A stretch of DNA of 64,000 bases from Oceanicola sp. D3 (GTDB taxonomy: Bacteria; Pseudomonadota; Alphaproteobacteria; Rhodobacterales; Rhodobacteraceae). The position numbers and the translations under genes were made by a program. Shown here in pieces: positions 25,187-33,670 of the stretch; the first letter of the stretch is position 1; each line of letters begins with the position of its first letter. The notes beneath the pieces are model-generated. The model worked only from the letters and a program-made list of their open reading frames with translations, made no database searches and had not been told where the DNA came from. Location of the stretch: assembly GCF_006351965.1 (NCBI RefSeq), contig NZ_CP040932.1:3658001-3722000 (forward strand), in the 5' to 3' direction.

Positions 25187-25579
25187 ATGACCGAAACCGC
25201 CCTTGCCCTGATCTACTGCTCGATGTTCGCCATGGGCGATGTCGAAGTGCGCGTGCCCTATAACGTGGGCTACGATCTGCATTACGTCCGGGTCGATTGC
25301 CGCACCGAAAGCCACGTCATCGAACTGGGGCTCGACAAGCGCAGCTCCATCGACAGCGTGCACCAGGCAGTGTTTGCCGCCACGCAAACCGGCCTCACCC
25401 CCAAGGTGGTGATGATCGACACCGACGGGCGCGAAGATGCCTATGAGTTTCAGGTGCGCACCGTCGCCCAGCAGCTCGGCGTGGCCTATGAGGTGGTTGA
25501 CGCCAACTACCTCATCCGCTGGCAGATGACGCAATACCTGCGCAACTACCCCCGCCCCTCCGGCCCCGGCGGCTCCTGA
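25187..25579 (+). CDS. Conserved hypothetical protein downstream of a CtrA box
   Basis: A 130-residue cytosolic alpha/beta protein with no signal peptide or membrane segment and no motif I can name. It contains DVEVRVPYNVGYDLHYVRVD, KVVMIDTDGREDAYEFQ and a C-terminal VVDANYLIRWQMTQYLR, and ends in a Gly/Pro tail. The TDG(RE)D segment is acidic but does not match a recognised phosphatase or nuclease motif. The single gene has a CtrA full site in its promoter region, suggesting cell-cycle or lifestyle-linked expression in this lineage. Function unknown. Confidence 0.7.
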   Translation: MTETALALIYCSMFAMGDVEVRVPYNVGYDLHYVRVDCRTESHVIELGLDKRSSIDSVHQAVFAATQTGLTPKVVMIDTDGREDAYEFQVRTVAQQLGVAYEVVDANYLIRWQMTQYLRNYPRPSGPGGS

Positions 25580-25596
25580 GCGCAGCTCGCCCGGCC

Positions 25597-26586
25597 CTAG
25601 GCGGCCTTCAGAGCCTCACGCCCATGCGGCGCCGTCCAGTCCAGCACCGGGTTCAGCGGGATGATCCGATGCGGGTTCACCGTGTCGTGGCTGTAATGGT
25701 AGTGGCGAATGTAATGCGCGGGCACGCAGGTGCTGGCCACGCCGGGCACCTGATAAAGCTCGCGGGCATAGCCCCAGAGGTTGGGCATTTCCCGCAGGAA
25801 GTTCCGGTTGCACTTGAAGTGCGTATGATAGACCTCGTCAAAGCGCACCAGCGTGGTGAACAACCGCCAGTCGGCCTCGGTGAGGCGCTCGCCCATCAGG
25901 TAGCGGTGGGTGGCAAGGCGATCTTCCAGCCAGTCGAGGCTGTCAAAGAGCGGGCGCACCGCTTCGTCATAGGCCTCCTGAGTGGTGGCAAACCCGGCCT
26001 TGTAGACCCCGTTGTTCACCGTGTCATAAACCCGCGCGTTCACCTCTTCGATGCCCTCACGCAGCTCTTCGGGCCAGTAGTCATCGCTGTTGCCGGTGAT
26101 CCCGTCGAAAGCGGAGTTGAGCATACGGATGATCTCGGAGCTTTCATTGCTCACGATGGTGTCGCGCTTGGTGTCATAGAGCACCGGCACCGTCACCCGC
26201 CCGCTCATCTCGGGGTCCACATGGGTGTAGACCTGCCAGAGATAGTCTTTGCCAAAGAGCCCGTCGCCGGTCGCGCCCGGAAAATCGATGCGAAACTCCC
26301 AGCCGTTCTTAAGCATATCGGGGTGCACCACGGAAACGGAGATATGCTCTTCAAGCCCCTTCAGCGCCCGGAAGATCAGCGCCCGATGGGCCCAGGGGCA
26401 GGCCAGCGAAACATAGAGGTGATAGCGCCCGCTCTCGGCCTCAAAGCCGCCTTCGCCCGACGGCCCCGCAGCGCCATCGGCGGTGATCCAGTTGCGGAAC
26501 CCGGAGGTAGAGCGCACAAACTTGCCGCCGCTCTTGCTGGTATCATACCACTCGTCTTTCCACTCGCCCTCAACCAAACGGCCCAT
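25597..26586 (-). CDS. Glutathionyl-hydroquinone reductase (Xi-class GST, YqjG type)
   Basis: A 329-residue enzyme that removes glutathione from glutathionyl-hydroquinones. The catalytic Cys is C63 in YVSLACPWAHRALI, the same position as in E. coli YqjG. The thioredoxin-like N-domain contains DYLWQVYTHVDPEMSGRVTV and PVLYDTKRDTIVSNESSEII; the alpha-helical C-domain has AYDEAVRPLFDSLDWLEDRL and the Xi-specific TLVRFDEVYHTHFKCNRN block. Start ATG at 26586. Monocistronic; stops 17 bp past the end of the unknown gene to the left, converging with it. Function by family is strong. Confidence 0.93.
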   Translation of the reverse strand: MGRLVEGEWKDEWYDTSKSGGKFVRSTSGFRNWITADGAAGPSGEGGFEAESGRYHLYVSLACPWAHRALIFRALKGLEEHISVSVVHPDMLKNGWEFRIDFPGATGDGLFGKDYLWQVYTHVDPEMSGRVTVPVLYDTKRDTIVSNESSEIIRMLNSAFDGITGNSDDYWPEELREGIEEVNARVYDTVNNGVYKAGFATTQEAYDEAVRPLFDSLDWLEDRLATHRYLMGERLTEADWRLFTTLVRFDEVYHTHFKCNRNFLREMPNLWGYARELYQVPGVASTCVPAHYIRHYHYSHDTVNPHRIIPLNPVLDWTAPHGREALKAA

Positions 26587-26801
26587 GTTCGCCTCCTGTC
26601 TCTCTATGTCCCGCCCTATCTAGCCAATGTGCGCCGCGCATCATACAGGCAGCCGCGAAGGGTGTTTTGCGCATTTTCGCACGGAACCTCTCGCCGTGCC
26701 CAAGTGTTACACTCGCGCAGGGAGGAAACCGCCGGAAAACGTTAACCTTGACGTCACCCGATTCGGTCACAATGCTCCTGCCCACGAACCGGAGCTGCCA
26801 A

Positions 26802-27152
26802 ATGTCTGATTTTCTGCCACAATCGGTCCGCGAAGGGCTGGAAGCCGCGCGGCGTGATGCCGAGCGCCGCAAAAGCCGCCTGCGGGTGCGCGACGGCGAT
26901 GAGAGCTATCCCGTACTGCGCTTCTGGTCCAAGGGCTTTGCCCTCGCCGCCGAGCCCGCCCCCAATCTGCGCGGTTTGGTGGACCTGTTCGAGGGCGAGC
27001 GGCACCTCTACCAATGCCTGATCGTCACCAGCCGCGAAGAGGCCGGGGAGCGCATCTTCGAGTTCAAGCGCAACACCGCCGCTGCCGACAGCGCGCCGCT
27101 GGATTTTGCCCGCGCCAAGGATGCGCCCGTCGGCCTGATCGAAAGCCGCTAA
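26802..27152 (+). CDS. Conserved hypothetical protein
   Basis: A 116-residue small cytosolic protein. It begins with a basic amphipathic segment (VREGLEAARRDAERRKSRLR), then a beta-rich stretch: DGDESYPVLRFWSKGFAL, VDLFEGERHLYQCLIV and ERIFEFKRNT. No signal sequence, membrane segment or catalytic motif is visible. The start is ATG 26802 with GGAG 7 nt upstream; the 215-bp divergent gap to the reductase gene holds its promoter. The family is unknown to me; the pattern reminds of small PilZ-like barrels, but the RxxxR...NxSxxG motif is absent, so I do not assign it. Confidence 0.7.
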   Translation: MSDFLPQSVREGLEAARRDAERRKSRLRVRDGDESYPVLRFWSKGFALAAEPAPNLRGLVDLFEGERHLYQCLIVTSREEAGERIFEFKRNTAAADSAPLDFARAKDAPVGLIESR

Positions 27153-27222
27153 GCACCGCGTTCAAAGGCCCGACGCCGGAGAACCGCAAGCTGCCAGCCC
27201 GAACGGGCCGCACCGCCGCGCC

Positions 27223-27981
27223 TCAGGCAAACTGCTCCCGAATGAGCCGCTCCTCCAGCCCGTGGCCGGGATCAAACAATATCCGGTGAGTGATGCTCTC
27301 GTCAGAGCGCACGATCACCGTCACCACATTTTCCACCGCCCGGCTGTCGGCCTCGGCCCGCACAGGGCGCTTTTGGGGCTGAAGCACGTCAAAGCGCACC
27401 TCGGCGGCCATCGGCAGCAGGGCGCCGCGCCAGCGGCGCGGGCGGAAAGCGGCAATCGGCGTCAGCGCCAGCACCTCGGCCCCAATCGGCAGGATCGGCC
27501 CGTGTGCCGAGTAGTTGTAGGCCGTGCTCCCCGCTGGCGTGCACAGCAGCGCCCCGTCGCACACCAACTCTTCCATCCGCTCCCGGCCATCCACCTGAAT
27601 GCGCAGCTTTGCCGCCTGCGGCCCCTGCCGCAGCAGGCTCACCTCGTTGATCGCCAGCGCCTCCTCGGTGCCTCCATCGGCGGTAAAGGCCCGCATCCGC
27701 AGCGGGTGCAGCACCTCTTCCTCCGCCGCCTCAAGCCGCTCCTTCAGGCTCGGCTCGCTGTATTCGTTCATCAAAAAGCCGATGGTCCCGCAGTTCATCC
27801 CGTAAACCGGCGTATCCAGATGCTGGGTGTCACGCAGGGTTTGCAGCATATGCCCGTCGCCCCCCAGCGCCACAATCACCTCGGCCTCCTCGGGCGGCAC
27901 ATCCCCATGCTGCCCGGCCAGATGGCGGCGCGCCTCCTCGGCAATCTGGGTCTCGGCGGCCATGAAGGCGATCTTGTCCAA
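27223..27981 (-). CDS. nadK: NAD kinase
   Basis: A 252-residue enzyme phosphorylating NAD+ to NADP+. The GGDG motif is seen in [17 protein letters not shown] at about residue 40, the NE/D block in [14 protein letters not shown], and the glycine-rich [15 protein letters not shown] loop. The start is taken as TTG at 27981 ([12 protein letters not shown]): GGAGGA lies 6 nt before it, whereas the later ATG at 27963 has no such site and would remove the first strand. An open frame continues far upstream opposite glyA but has no family content. Divergent from glyA. Confidence 0.93.
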   Translation of the reverse strand: MDKIAFMAAETQIAEEARRHLAGQHGDVPPEEAEVIVALGGDGHMLQTLRDTQHLDTPVYGMNCGTIGFLMNEYSEPSLKERLEAAEEEVLHPLRMRAFTADGGTEEALAINEVSLLRQGPQAAKLRIQVDGRERMEELVCDGALLCTPAGSTAYNYSAHGPILPIGAEVLALTPIAAFRPRRWRGALLPMAAEVRFDVLQPQKRPVRAEADSRAVENVVTVIVRSDESITHRILFDPGHGLEERLIREQFA

Positions 27982-28146
27982 GGGGCATCCTCCGGGTTTC
28001 CCCAAAGACTTCGCCCGCGCCGATCCGAAACACAAGACCGCCGATATGCCGCCATTCCGCGCAAAAGTGGCGCTTTGTCGCTTTTGCCCCGCCCTGCCAT
28101 GAGGTAAACCCCGCCCAACCGTTCCCCAGCCAAAGAGGCCCGCCCA

Positions 28147-29436
28147 ATGAACGCGCCCCACCGTGACAGCGGATTTTTCACCGAAGAGCTTGCCAGCCGC
28201 GATCCCGAGATCGCCAAGGCCATCACCCAGGAGCTCGGCCGCCAGCGCGACGAGATCGAGCTGATCGCCTCCGAGAATATCGTCTCCAAGGCGGTGCTCG
28301 AAGCCCAGGGCTCGGTGCTCACCAACAAATATGCCGAGGGCTACCCGGGCAAGCGCTACTACGGCGGCTGCCAGTACGTCGACATTGCCGAAACGCTGGC
28401 GATCGACCGCGCCAAGGAGCTCTTCGGCTGCGACTTCGCCAACGTCCAGCCCAACTCCGGCTCCCAGATGAACCAGGCCGTGTTCCTCGCCCTGCTCCAG
28501 CCGGGCGACACCTTCATGGGCCTCGACCTCAACAGCGGCGGCCACCTCACCCACGGCTCCCCCGTCAACATGTCGGGCAAGTGGTTCAACGTGGTCAGCT
28601 ACGGCGTGCGCCAGCAAGACCAGCTGCTGGATATGGAAGACATCCGCGCCAAGGCGCTGGAGCATAAGCCCAAGCTCATAGTCGCTGGTGGCACCGCCTA
28701 TTCCCGCGTCTGGGATTGGGCCGCCTTCCGCGAGATCGCCGATGAAGTCGGTGCCTACCTGATGGTCGACATGGCCCATATCGCCGGGCTCGTCGCCGGG
28801 GGCGTCCACCCCTCGCCGATCCCGCATGCCCATGTCTGCACCACCACCACCCACAAAAGCCTGCGCGGCCCCCGTGGCGGCATGATCCTCACCAACGACG
28901 CCGACATCGCCAAAAAGGTGAACTCGGCGGTCTTCCCCGGCCTTCAGGGCGGCCCGCTGATGCATGTCATCGCCGCCAAGGCCGTGGCCTTCGGTGAGGC
29001 CCTGCGCCCCGAGTTCAAGAACTACGCCGCACAAGTGGTGAAGAACGCGCAAGCGATGGCCGACCAGCTCCAGAAGGGCGGGATCGACATCGTGTCGGGC
29101 GGCACCGACAACCACCTCTGCCTCGCAGACCTGCGCCCCAAGGGCGTCACCGGCAAGGCCGCCGAGGCCGCCCTTGGCCGCGCCCATATCACCACCAACA
29201 AGAATGGCGTGCCGTTCGACCCGGAGAAGCCCTTCGTCACCTCCGGCATCCGCCTCGGCGCGCCCGCCGGCACCACCCGCGGCTTTGGTGAGCCCGAATT
29301 CCGCCAGATCGCCGATTGGATCGTCGCCGTGGTCGACGGTCTCGCCGCGAATGGCGAAGACGGCAACGGTGAGGTCGAGGAAAAGGTGAAGGCCGAGGTC
29401 ACCGCCCTCTGCGCCCGCTTCCCGCTCTACGAGTGA
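28147..29436 (+). CDS. glyA: Serine hydroxymethyltransferase
   Basis: A 429-residue PLP enzyme interconverting serine and glycine with tetrahydrofolate, the main source of one-carbon units. The sequence begins [20 protein letters not shown] and shows [36 protein letters not shown] and the PLP-lysine motif [18 protein letters not shown]. Length and landmarks are standard throughout. Monocistronic, divergent from nadK with 165 bp between starts, and followed by a palindromic repeat and a strong terminator. It supplies the folate pathway to which folK contributes at the other end of the window. Confidence 0.98.
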   Translation: MNAPHRDSGFFTEELASRDPEIAKAITQELGRQRDEIELIASENIVSKAVLEAQGSVLTNKYAEGYPGKRYYGGCQYVDIAETLAIDRAKELFGCDFANVQPNSGSQMNQAVFLALLQPGDTFMGLDLNSGGHLTHGSPVNMSGKWFNVVSYGVRQQDQLLDMEDIRAKALEHKPKLIVAGGTAYSRVWDWAAFREIADEVGAYLMVDMAHIAGLVAGGVHPSPIPHAHVCTTTTHKSLRGPRGGMILTNDADIAKKVNSAVFPGLQGGPLMHVIAAKAVAFGEALRPEFKNYAAQVVKNAQAMADQLQKGGIDIVSGGTDNHLCLADLRPKGVTGKAAEAALGRAHITTNKNGVPFDPEKPFVTSGIRLGAPAGTTRGFGEPEFRQIADWIVAVVDGLAANGEDGNGEVEEKVKAEVTALCARFPLYE

Positions 29437-29448
29437 GCCGCGCGCGGC

Positions 29449-29495
29449 GTCATCCTCGGGCCTGACCCGGTCATCCTCGGGCCTGACCCGAGGAT
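29449..29495 (+). repeat. Tandem copies of the alphaproteobacterial CCTCGGG/CCCGAGG intergenic palindrome
   Basis: A 21-nt unit (starts GTCATCCTCGGG) occurs twice head to tail at 29449 and 29470. The second copy completes a 9-bp perfect hairpin ATCCTCGGG-cctga-CCCGAGGAT (29473-29495). This palindrome resembles short interspersed elements seen in many alphaproteobacterial genomes (from general knowledge). It lies between glyA and its terminator. Confidence 0.75.
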
Positions 29496-29511
29496 CTCTC
29501 ACATCCCAAAA

Positions 29512-29537
29512 CCCCGCCCCTCCCGGCGGGGTTTTTT
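29512..29537 (+). terminator. Rho-independent terminator of glyA
   Basis: Seven-bp stem CCCCGCC / GGCGGGG with a six-base loop CCTCCC, followed by six T residues. It lies 75 bp after the glyA stop. The rest of the gap to 29660 shows no gene. Confidence 0.92.
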
Positions 29538-29660
29538 CTTGCCGCGCTCAGCGCACGGTCCATTGATTAATGCCACCTATGTCATCCGACATGTGCATGG
29601 GATGTGCATCACTTGTGCACAGGATGTTGCCCTTTGCTTTTCGGGGTTAACGGCCAAACC

Positions 29661-30752
29661 CTACCCCGCCGCACGGCCCCATTCGGCATCCTGCATCTCG
29701 CGCAACCGGCTTGCCGTGCGCTCAAACTCAAAGGTGCCTTCGCCTTCCAGATAAAGGCTTTCCGGCTGGTCGGCGGCAGAGCAGATCAGCCGCACCTTCC
29801 CCTCGTAAAGCGCATCAATCAGGGTGACGAACCGCTTGGCCTCGTTAAAGTTCGAGCGGCTCAGGCAGGGGATATCATCCACCATCAGCACCCGCGCCGC
29901 CTCGGCAATCGCGAGGTAATCCGCAGGCCCCAGCGGGCGGCCGCAGAGCTCGTAAAAACTGGCCCGCCCCACCCCGTTGGAAAACCTCGGCACCTCCACC
30001 TCGCGGCTCTTCACCACCAGCTTCAGCGGCGCCGCATCGGGGCCCGAGAGGTCTTGCCAAACCTCGTCCATCTTCGCCCGCGCCTCCGGGCCAAGCGGCG
30101 AGAAATAAACCGGATTTCCCGAAAGCCTATCTTGCCGATAGTCAGTATCGGCGGCCAGATCGCGCACCTCCATCCGGGTGTCCAGAAGCTCGATGAAAGG
30201 CACGAAGAGCTGCCGGTTGAGGCCGTTCTTATACAGGTCTTTCGGCGGGCGATTCGAGGTGGTCACCACTGCTACCCCGGCAGCAAAGAGCTTCTCGAAC
30301 AGCCGCCCCACGATCATCGCATCGGTGATATCGGTAATCTGCATCTCGTCGAAACAGAGCAACTCGACCTTCTCCGCCACATCCTCGGCCACCGGGCGAA
30401 TGGCGTCACCCACCCCGGTCTTGCGCACCTCATGCAGCGCGCCGTGGATTTCCTGCATGAAGGCATGGAAGTGCACGCGGCGCTTCTTCGGGCTGTTAAC
30501 GCTTTCGTAGAACATATCCATCAACATGGATTTGCCCCGGCCCACACCGCCCCAGAGGTACAGGCCCTTCACCGGCTCGGGCGTGCTCTTTCCGCCAAAG
30601 AGGCCGCGCAGGCCGCCTTTTGGCTCCGGTCGCGCCTCCAGCGCGGCTCGCACCCGCTCGAAGGCGGGCAAGGCGCCCCGTTGCGCGGGGTCGTCCTTCA
30701 GCGTGCCATCACCCACGCGGGCATCGTAAATCTCGGGCAGAGTCGCGCTCAT
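29661..30752 (-). CDS. zapE: ZapE / AFG1-type AAA+ ATPase
   Basis: A 363-residue P-loop ATPase. Walker A is LWGGVGRGKSMLMDMFYE, Walker B LLCFDEMQITD followed by DAMIVGRLFEKL, then sensor-type TTSNRPPKDLYKNGLNRQLF. ZapE associates with FtsZ and modulates constriction in E. coli; the mitochondrial relative Afg1 acts in respiratory-complex quality control (established knowledge). Start is taken at MSATLPEIYDARV (30752), as the preceding in-frame residues have no family resemblance. Convergent with glyA; divergent from an MFS gene. Confidence 0.93.
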   Translation of the reverse strand: MSATLPEIYDARVGDGTLKDDPAQRGALPAFERVRAALEARPEPKGGLRGLFGGKSTPEPVKGLYLWGGVGRGKSMLMDMFYESVNSPKKRRVHFHAFMQEIHGALHEVRKTGVGDAIRPVAEDVAEKVELLCFDEMQITDITDAMIVGRLFEKLFAAGVAVVTTSNRPPKDLYKNGLNRQLFVPFIELLDTRMEVRDLAADTDYRQDRLSGNPVYFSPLGPEARAKMDEVWQDLSGPDAAPLKLVVKSREVEVPRFSNGVGRASFYELCGRPLGPADYLAIAEAARVLMVDDIPCLSRSNFNEAKRFVTLIDALYEGKVRLICSAADQPESLYLEGEGTFEFERTASRLREMQDAEWGRAAG

Positions 30753-30821
30753 GCTGTCCTGTACCTCGGCTGCCGGGCGGGTAAAACCCACCACCTGTGA
30801 TCCGTCACATCACGAAATGCG

Positions 30822-30850
30822 ATTTGACCTATTCCATGACTTGGTCAAAT
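30822..30850. promoter_or_regulatory. Operator-like inverted repeat ahead of the MFS gene
   Basis: Perfect 8-bp arms ATTTGACC (30822-30829) and GGTCAAAT (30843-30850), 21 bp centre to centre, ending only 8 bp before the MFS start codon. The left arm contains a -35-like TTGACC. Spacing of two helical turns suits a dimeric regulator binding one DNA face. No regulator gene is adjacent, and the regulator is unknown. Confidence 0.55.
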
Positions 30851-30858
30851 AAATCCAC

Positions 30859-32103
30859 ATGGAAACCCGCACCCCCCTCCTTACCCCGGTCCTGATCGGC
30901 GGTTGCCTCGTCATCCTCGTCGGTTTCGCCATCCGGGCCAGCTTCGGGGTGTTCCAGATTCCCATCGCGGAAGAGTTCAACTGGCCCCGCGCCGAGTTCT
31001 CCCTCGCCATCGCCATCCAAAACCTCGCATGGGGCATCGGCCAGCCGATCTTCGGCGCGATTGCCGAGCGGATCGGCGACCGCAAGGCCATTATCATGGG
31101 CGCGGTGCTCTATGCCGTGGGCCTCGTGCTCTCCTCCGTCGCCGTCTCGCCGCTCCAGCACCAACTGCTTGAAATCCTTGTCGGCTTCGGCGTCGCGGGC
31201 ACCGGCTTCGGGGTGATCCTCGCGGTCGTGGGCCGCGCCTCCTCGGATGACAACCGCTCCATGAGCCTCGCCATCGCCACCGCCGCCGGGTCCGCCGGGC
31301 AGGTTTTCGGCGCGCCGCTGGCCGAGTGGATGCTGGGCTTCCTCAGCTGGCAGGAGGTCTTCCTCATCTTCGCCGTCGCCATCCTCGCCGTGCTCGCGGT
31401 GCTGCCGATGATGCGCTCCCCCAGCCAGGTCAGCCGCCACGAGCTGGAAGAGTCCATCGGCCAAGTGCTCATCCGCGCCGCCAAAGACCCCTCCTTCACC
31501 CTGATCTTCCTCGGCTTCTTCTCCTGCGGCTACCAGCTTGCCTTCGTCACCGCCCACTTCCCCGCGCTGGTGGCCGAGATGTGCTCACCCATTCAAGCGG
31601 GCGGCATGCTGGCAGGGCTTGGCATCTCCACCACCTCCGCCCTCGGAGCCATCGCCATCTCGCTGATCGGGCTGGCAAATATCGCCGGCACCCTCGCCGC
31701 AGGCTGGGCCGGCAAGCGCTACACCAAGAAATACCTGCTCGCAGGCATCTACACCGCCCGCACCATCATCGCGGCGGCCTTCATTCTCTTCCCGATCACG
31801 CCCGCCACCGTGCTGCTCTTCTCTGTCCTCATGGGCTCGCTCTGGCTGGCCACCGTGCCGCTCACCTCCGGCCTCGTGGCCCATATCTTCGGGCTGCGCT
31901 ACATGGGCACGCTCTACGGCATCGTGTTTTTCTCGCACCAGCTTGGCAGCTTCCTCGGCGTTTGGCTCGGCGGGCGGATGTATGACATCTATGGTGATTA
32001 TACGATGGTCTGGTGGATCGGCGTCGGCGTGGGGGCCTTTTCGGCGCTCGTGCACCTGCCGATCCGCGAAAACCGCACGCCGTCACAAGGACTTGCCGCT
32101 TGA
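30859..32103 (+). CDS. MFS transporter (oxalate/formate antiporter-like)
   Basis: A 414-residue, 12-TM major facilitator protein. It contains the loop 2-3 motif GAIAERIGDRKAIIMGAVL, an N-half ending near FAVAILAVLAVLPMM, the central cytosolic loop SQVSRHELEESIGQVLIRAA and the C-half repeat GWAGKRYTKKYLLAGIYTA. The GVILAVVGRASSDDNRSMSL block and general layout are those of MFS carboxylate/monocarboxylate-type carriers; the substrate is unknown. An operator-like inverted repeat lies just before the ATG. The stop overlaps the TTG start of the next gene. Confidence 0.87.
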   Translation: METRTPLLTPVLIGGCLVILVGFAIRASFGVFQIPIAEEFNWPRAEFSLAIAIQNLAWGIGQPIFGAIAERIGDRKAIIMGAVLYAVGLVLSSVAVSPLQHQLLEILVGFGVAGTGFGVILAVVGRASSDDNRSMSLAIATAAGSAGQVFGAPLAEWMLGFLSWQEVFLIFAVAILAVLAVLPMMRSPSQVSRHELEESIGQVLIRAAKDPSFTLIFLGFFSCGYQLAFVTAHFPALVAEMCSPIQAGGMLAGLGISTTSALGAIAISLIGLANIAGTLAAGWAGKRYTKKYLLAGIYTARTIIAAAFILFPITPATVLLFSVLMGSLWLATVPLTSGLVAHIFGLRYMGTLYGIVFFSHQLGSFLGVWLGGRMYDIYGDYTMVWWIGVGVGAFSALVHLPIRENRTPSQGLAA

Positions 32104-32741
32104 TCCGCACTGCCCTCGCCGCCCTACTCCTCCTCCTCACACCGCTGAGCGCCACCGCGCAGGACACCCTGTCATGGGCGCGCAACCAGCCTCAGCCGAT
32201 GCGCACCGTGCTGCTGAAAATCGCCAAGGATCCGGCTTTCGTCGCCACGCTCCGGCAGTGCCCCGCTTCGGTCTACCGCGCCTCAACCACCCGCTACCGC
32301 TCCGACAAAAGCTGCGCCCGCAAGCCCAACGCCTGCCTGAACCGCTGCCTCGGTGGCGACCAATCCTCCTGCTTCAACCTCGCCCACGCGATGCAAACCG
32401 CCACGCCACTGGAGGAAGAAAGCCAGTTCACCTACCCGCTCTTCATGCGGGCCTGTGCGCTCGGCAATGCCAACGCCTGCGTCAACGCCGCCGCCACCGC
32501 CCGCAACGGAAGCTGGCGGCCCGGCACCCGCCCGGCGCAAGCCACCGCCGCCGCCTGCCAGAAGAAAACCTATTCCGAAGCCTGCGCACGCGGCGCGGCA
32601 TGGGGCTGCTTCATGGAGGGCAACATCTACCGTGACGGGGCACCGGGCACCGGGCGAAACTCGCAACGGGCCGATGCGCTTTACCGCCGCGCCTGCGATC
32701 TGGCCCCGCGCTCCGGGGCCTGCAAGGCAGCCTACCGCTAA
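32100..32741 (+). CDS. Secreted cysteine-rich Sel1-like repeat (Hcp-type) protein
   Basis: A 213-residue exported protein (signal IRTALAALLLLLTPLSATA). The mature part has twelve cysteines arranged as in Helicobacter cysteine-rich (Hcp) Sel1 repeats: SSCFNLAHAM, RACALGNANACVNAA, EACARGAAWGCFMEGNIYRD and YRRACDLAPRSGACKAA, where helix pairs are stapled by disulfides. The start is TTG at 32100, overlapping the MFS stop, with AAGGA 8 nt upstream; an upstream GTG would give a poor signal peptide. The family binds or scaffolds partner proteins; role here unknown. Convergent with the hydrolase gene (4-bp overlap). Confidence 0.8.
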   Translation: MIRTALAALLLLLTPLSATAQDTLSWARNQPQPMRTVLLKIAKDPAFVATLRQCPASVYRASTTRYRSDKSCARKPNACLNRCLGGDQSSCFNLAHAMQTATPLEEESQFTYPLFMRACALGNANACVNAAATARNGSWRPGTRPAQATAAACQKKTYSEACARGAAWGCFMEGNIYRDGAPGTGRNSQRADALYRRACDLAPRSGACKAAYR

Positions 32742-33670
32742 AGCCTTGGCGTAAAGCCTGCCAGCGCCTTCAACACCTCGCGCGGATGGGTGTGCGGCAG
32801 CCCGTGGCCTGCCTGCGCCACGGTGATCTGCGCCGCGTTGCCCGCTTGCCGCGCCAGCCGCTCCGGTGCGGTGCGGGCAATCAGCCGATCCTCCCCGCCC
32901 CAGACAGCCAGCATCGGCAGCCCCCGTGCATCCAGCGCCTTCAACGTTGGGCCAATCCGCTCGCTCAGCATGTGCCGCAGCGAGGAAAGCACCGCGCGCC
33001 GGTATCCCCGCGTGCGGCTCTCTGCGCTGAGCCGCGCGGTGAACCCCTCCACCGAAGAGGGCCCCTGCGCCGCCGCGCCGCGCGCCTGTGCCCGCAAGCC
33101 GATGCCCGAGAAGGTGGCCCAAAGCCAATCTCCCAACACCGGCGTGGCGGCGCAAAAGCGGGAAAACCCATCCAACCGGTGCCCCAACCCCGCCGGGGCC
33201 AGCATGGCCAGCCCGCGCACCCGCCCCGGGTAAGCCTCTGCATAGGCTGCCGAAATCGCAGCGCCCATCGAATAGCCCACCAGCAGCACCGGCCCCTCCG
33301 GTGCCTCGGCCTCGATCACCCCGGCAAGCTGGCGCACAAACAGCGCCTTGTCCTGCATCTTGCGCGGCATGTCCGAGCCGCCCCGGCCCCAAAGGTCGTA
33401 GCGCAACACGCGCCAGCCCTGCACCACAAGGCCCTCGGCGATGGCGTCAAACACCCAGCTGGGCGTTGTCAGCCCGTGCACCATCACCGCCACCGGGCGG
33501 CCCTCCAGCCCGTCGAGCCGCAGCTGCACCCGCCCCTCGTCCAGCGCAAGGCTCCGCCCCGGCAACCCCTTGCGCGCAGCCCGGCGCGACCGCGAGAGAA
33601 GCCATGCAATCAAGGGCGGCGCGAGGATCGTCACGCCAAGCGCGCAGGCAATCCAGAGCCAGAGGCTCAC
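32738..33670 (-). CDS. Membrane-anchored alpha/beta-hydrolase
   Basis: A 310-residue alpha/beta-hydrolase-fold protein with an N-terminal TM anchor (WLWIACALGVTILAPPLIAW). Catalytic triad candidates are Ser in LLVGYSMGAAISA (nucleophile elbow), Asp in AVWGGEDRLIA and His in QAGHGLPHTHP; the oxyanion strand is VAVMVHGLTTPS. It could be an esterase, lipase or haloperoxidase-like enzyme. It is the last gene of a three-gene operon with the cyclodeaminase-family and HAD genes, each overlapping by 4 bp, and ends in a 4-bp overlap with the convergent Hcp-like gene. Confidence 0.87.
   Translation of the reverse strand: MSLWLWIACALGVTILAPPLIAWLLSRSRRAARKGLPGRSLALDEGRVQLRLDGLEGRPVAVMVHGLTTPSWVFDAIAEGLVVQGWRVLRYDLWGRGGSDMPRKMQDKALFVRQLAGVIEAEAPEGPVLLVGYSMGAAISAAYAEAYPGRVRGLAMLAPAGLGHRLDGFSRFCAATPVLGDWLWATFSGIGLRAQARGAAAQGPSSVEGFTARLSAESRTRGYRRAVLSSLRHMLSERIGPTLKALDARGLPMLAVWGGEDRLIARTAPERLARQAGNAAQITVAQAGHGLPHTHPREVLKALAGFTPRL

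Noticed and set aside
27982-29502. Open upstream extension of the NAD kinase frame, running antisense to glyA
   Set aside because: No family similarity beyond the TTG start at 27981, and a good ribosome-binding site precedes that start. The extension is a high-GC open frame opposite glyA.
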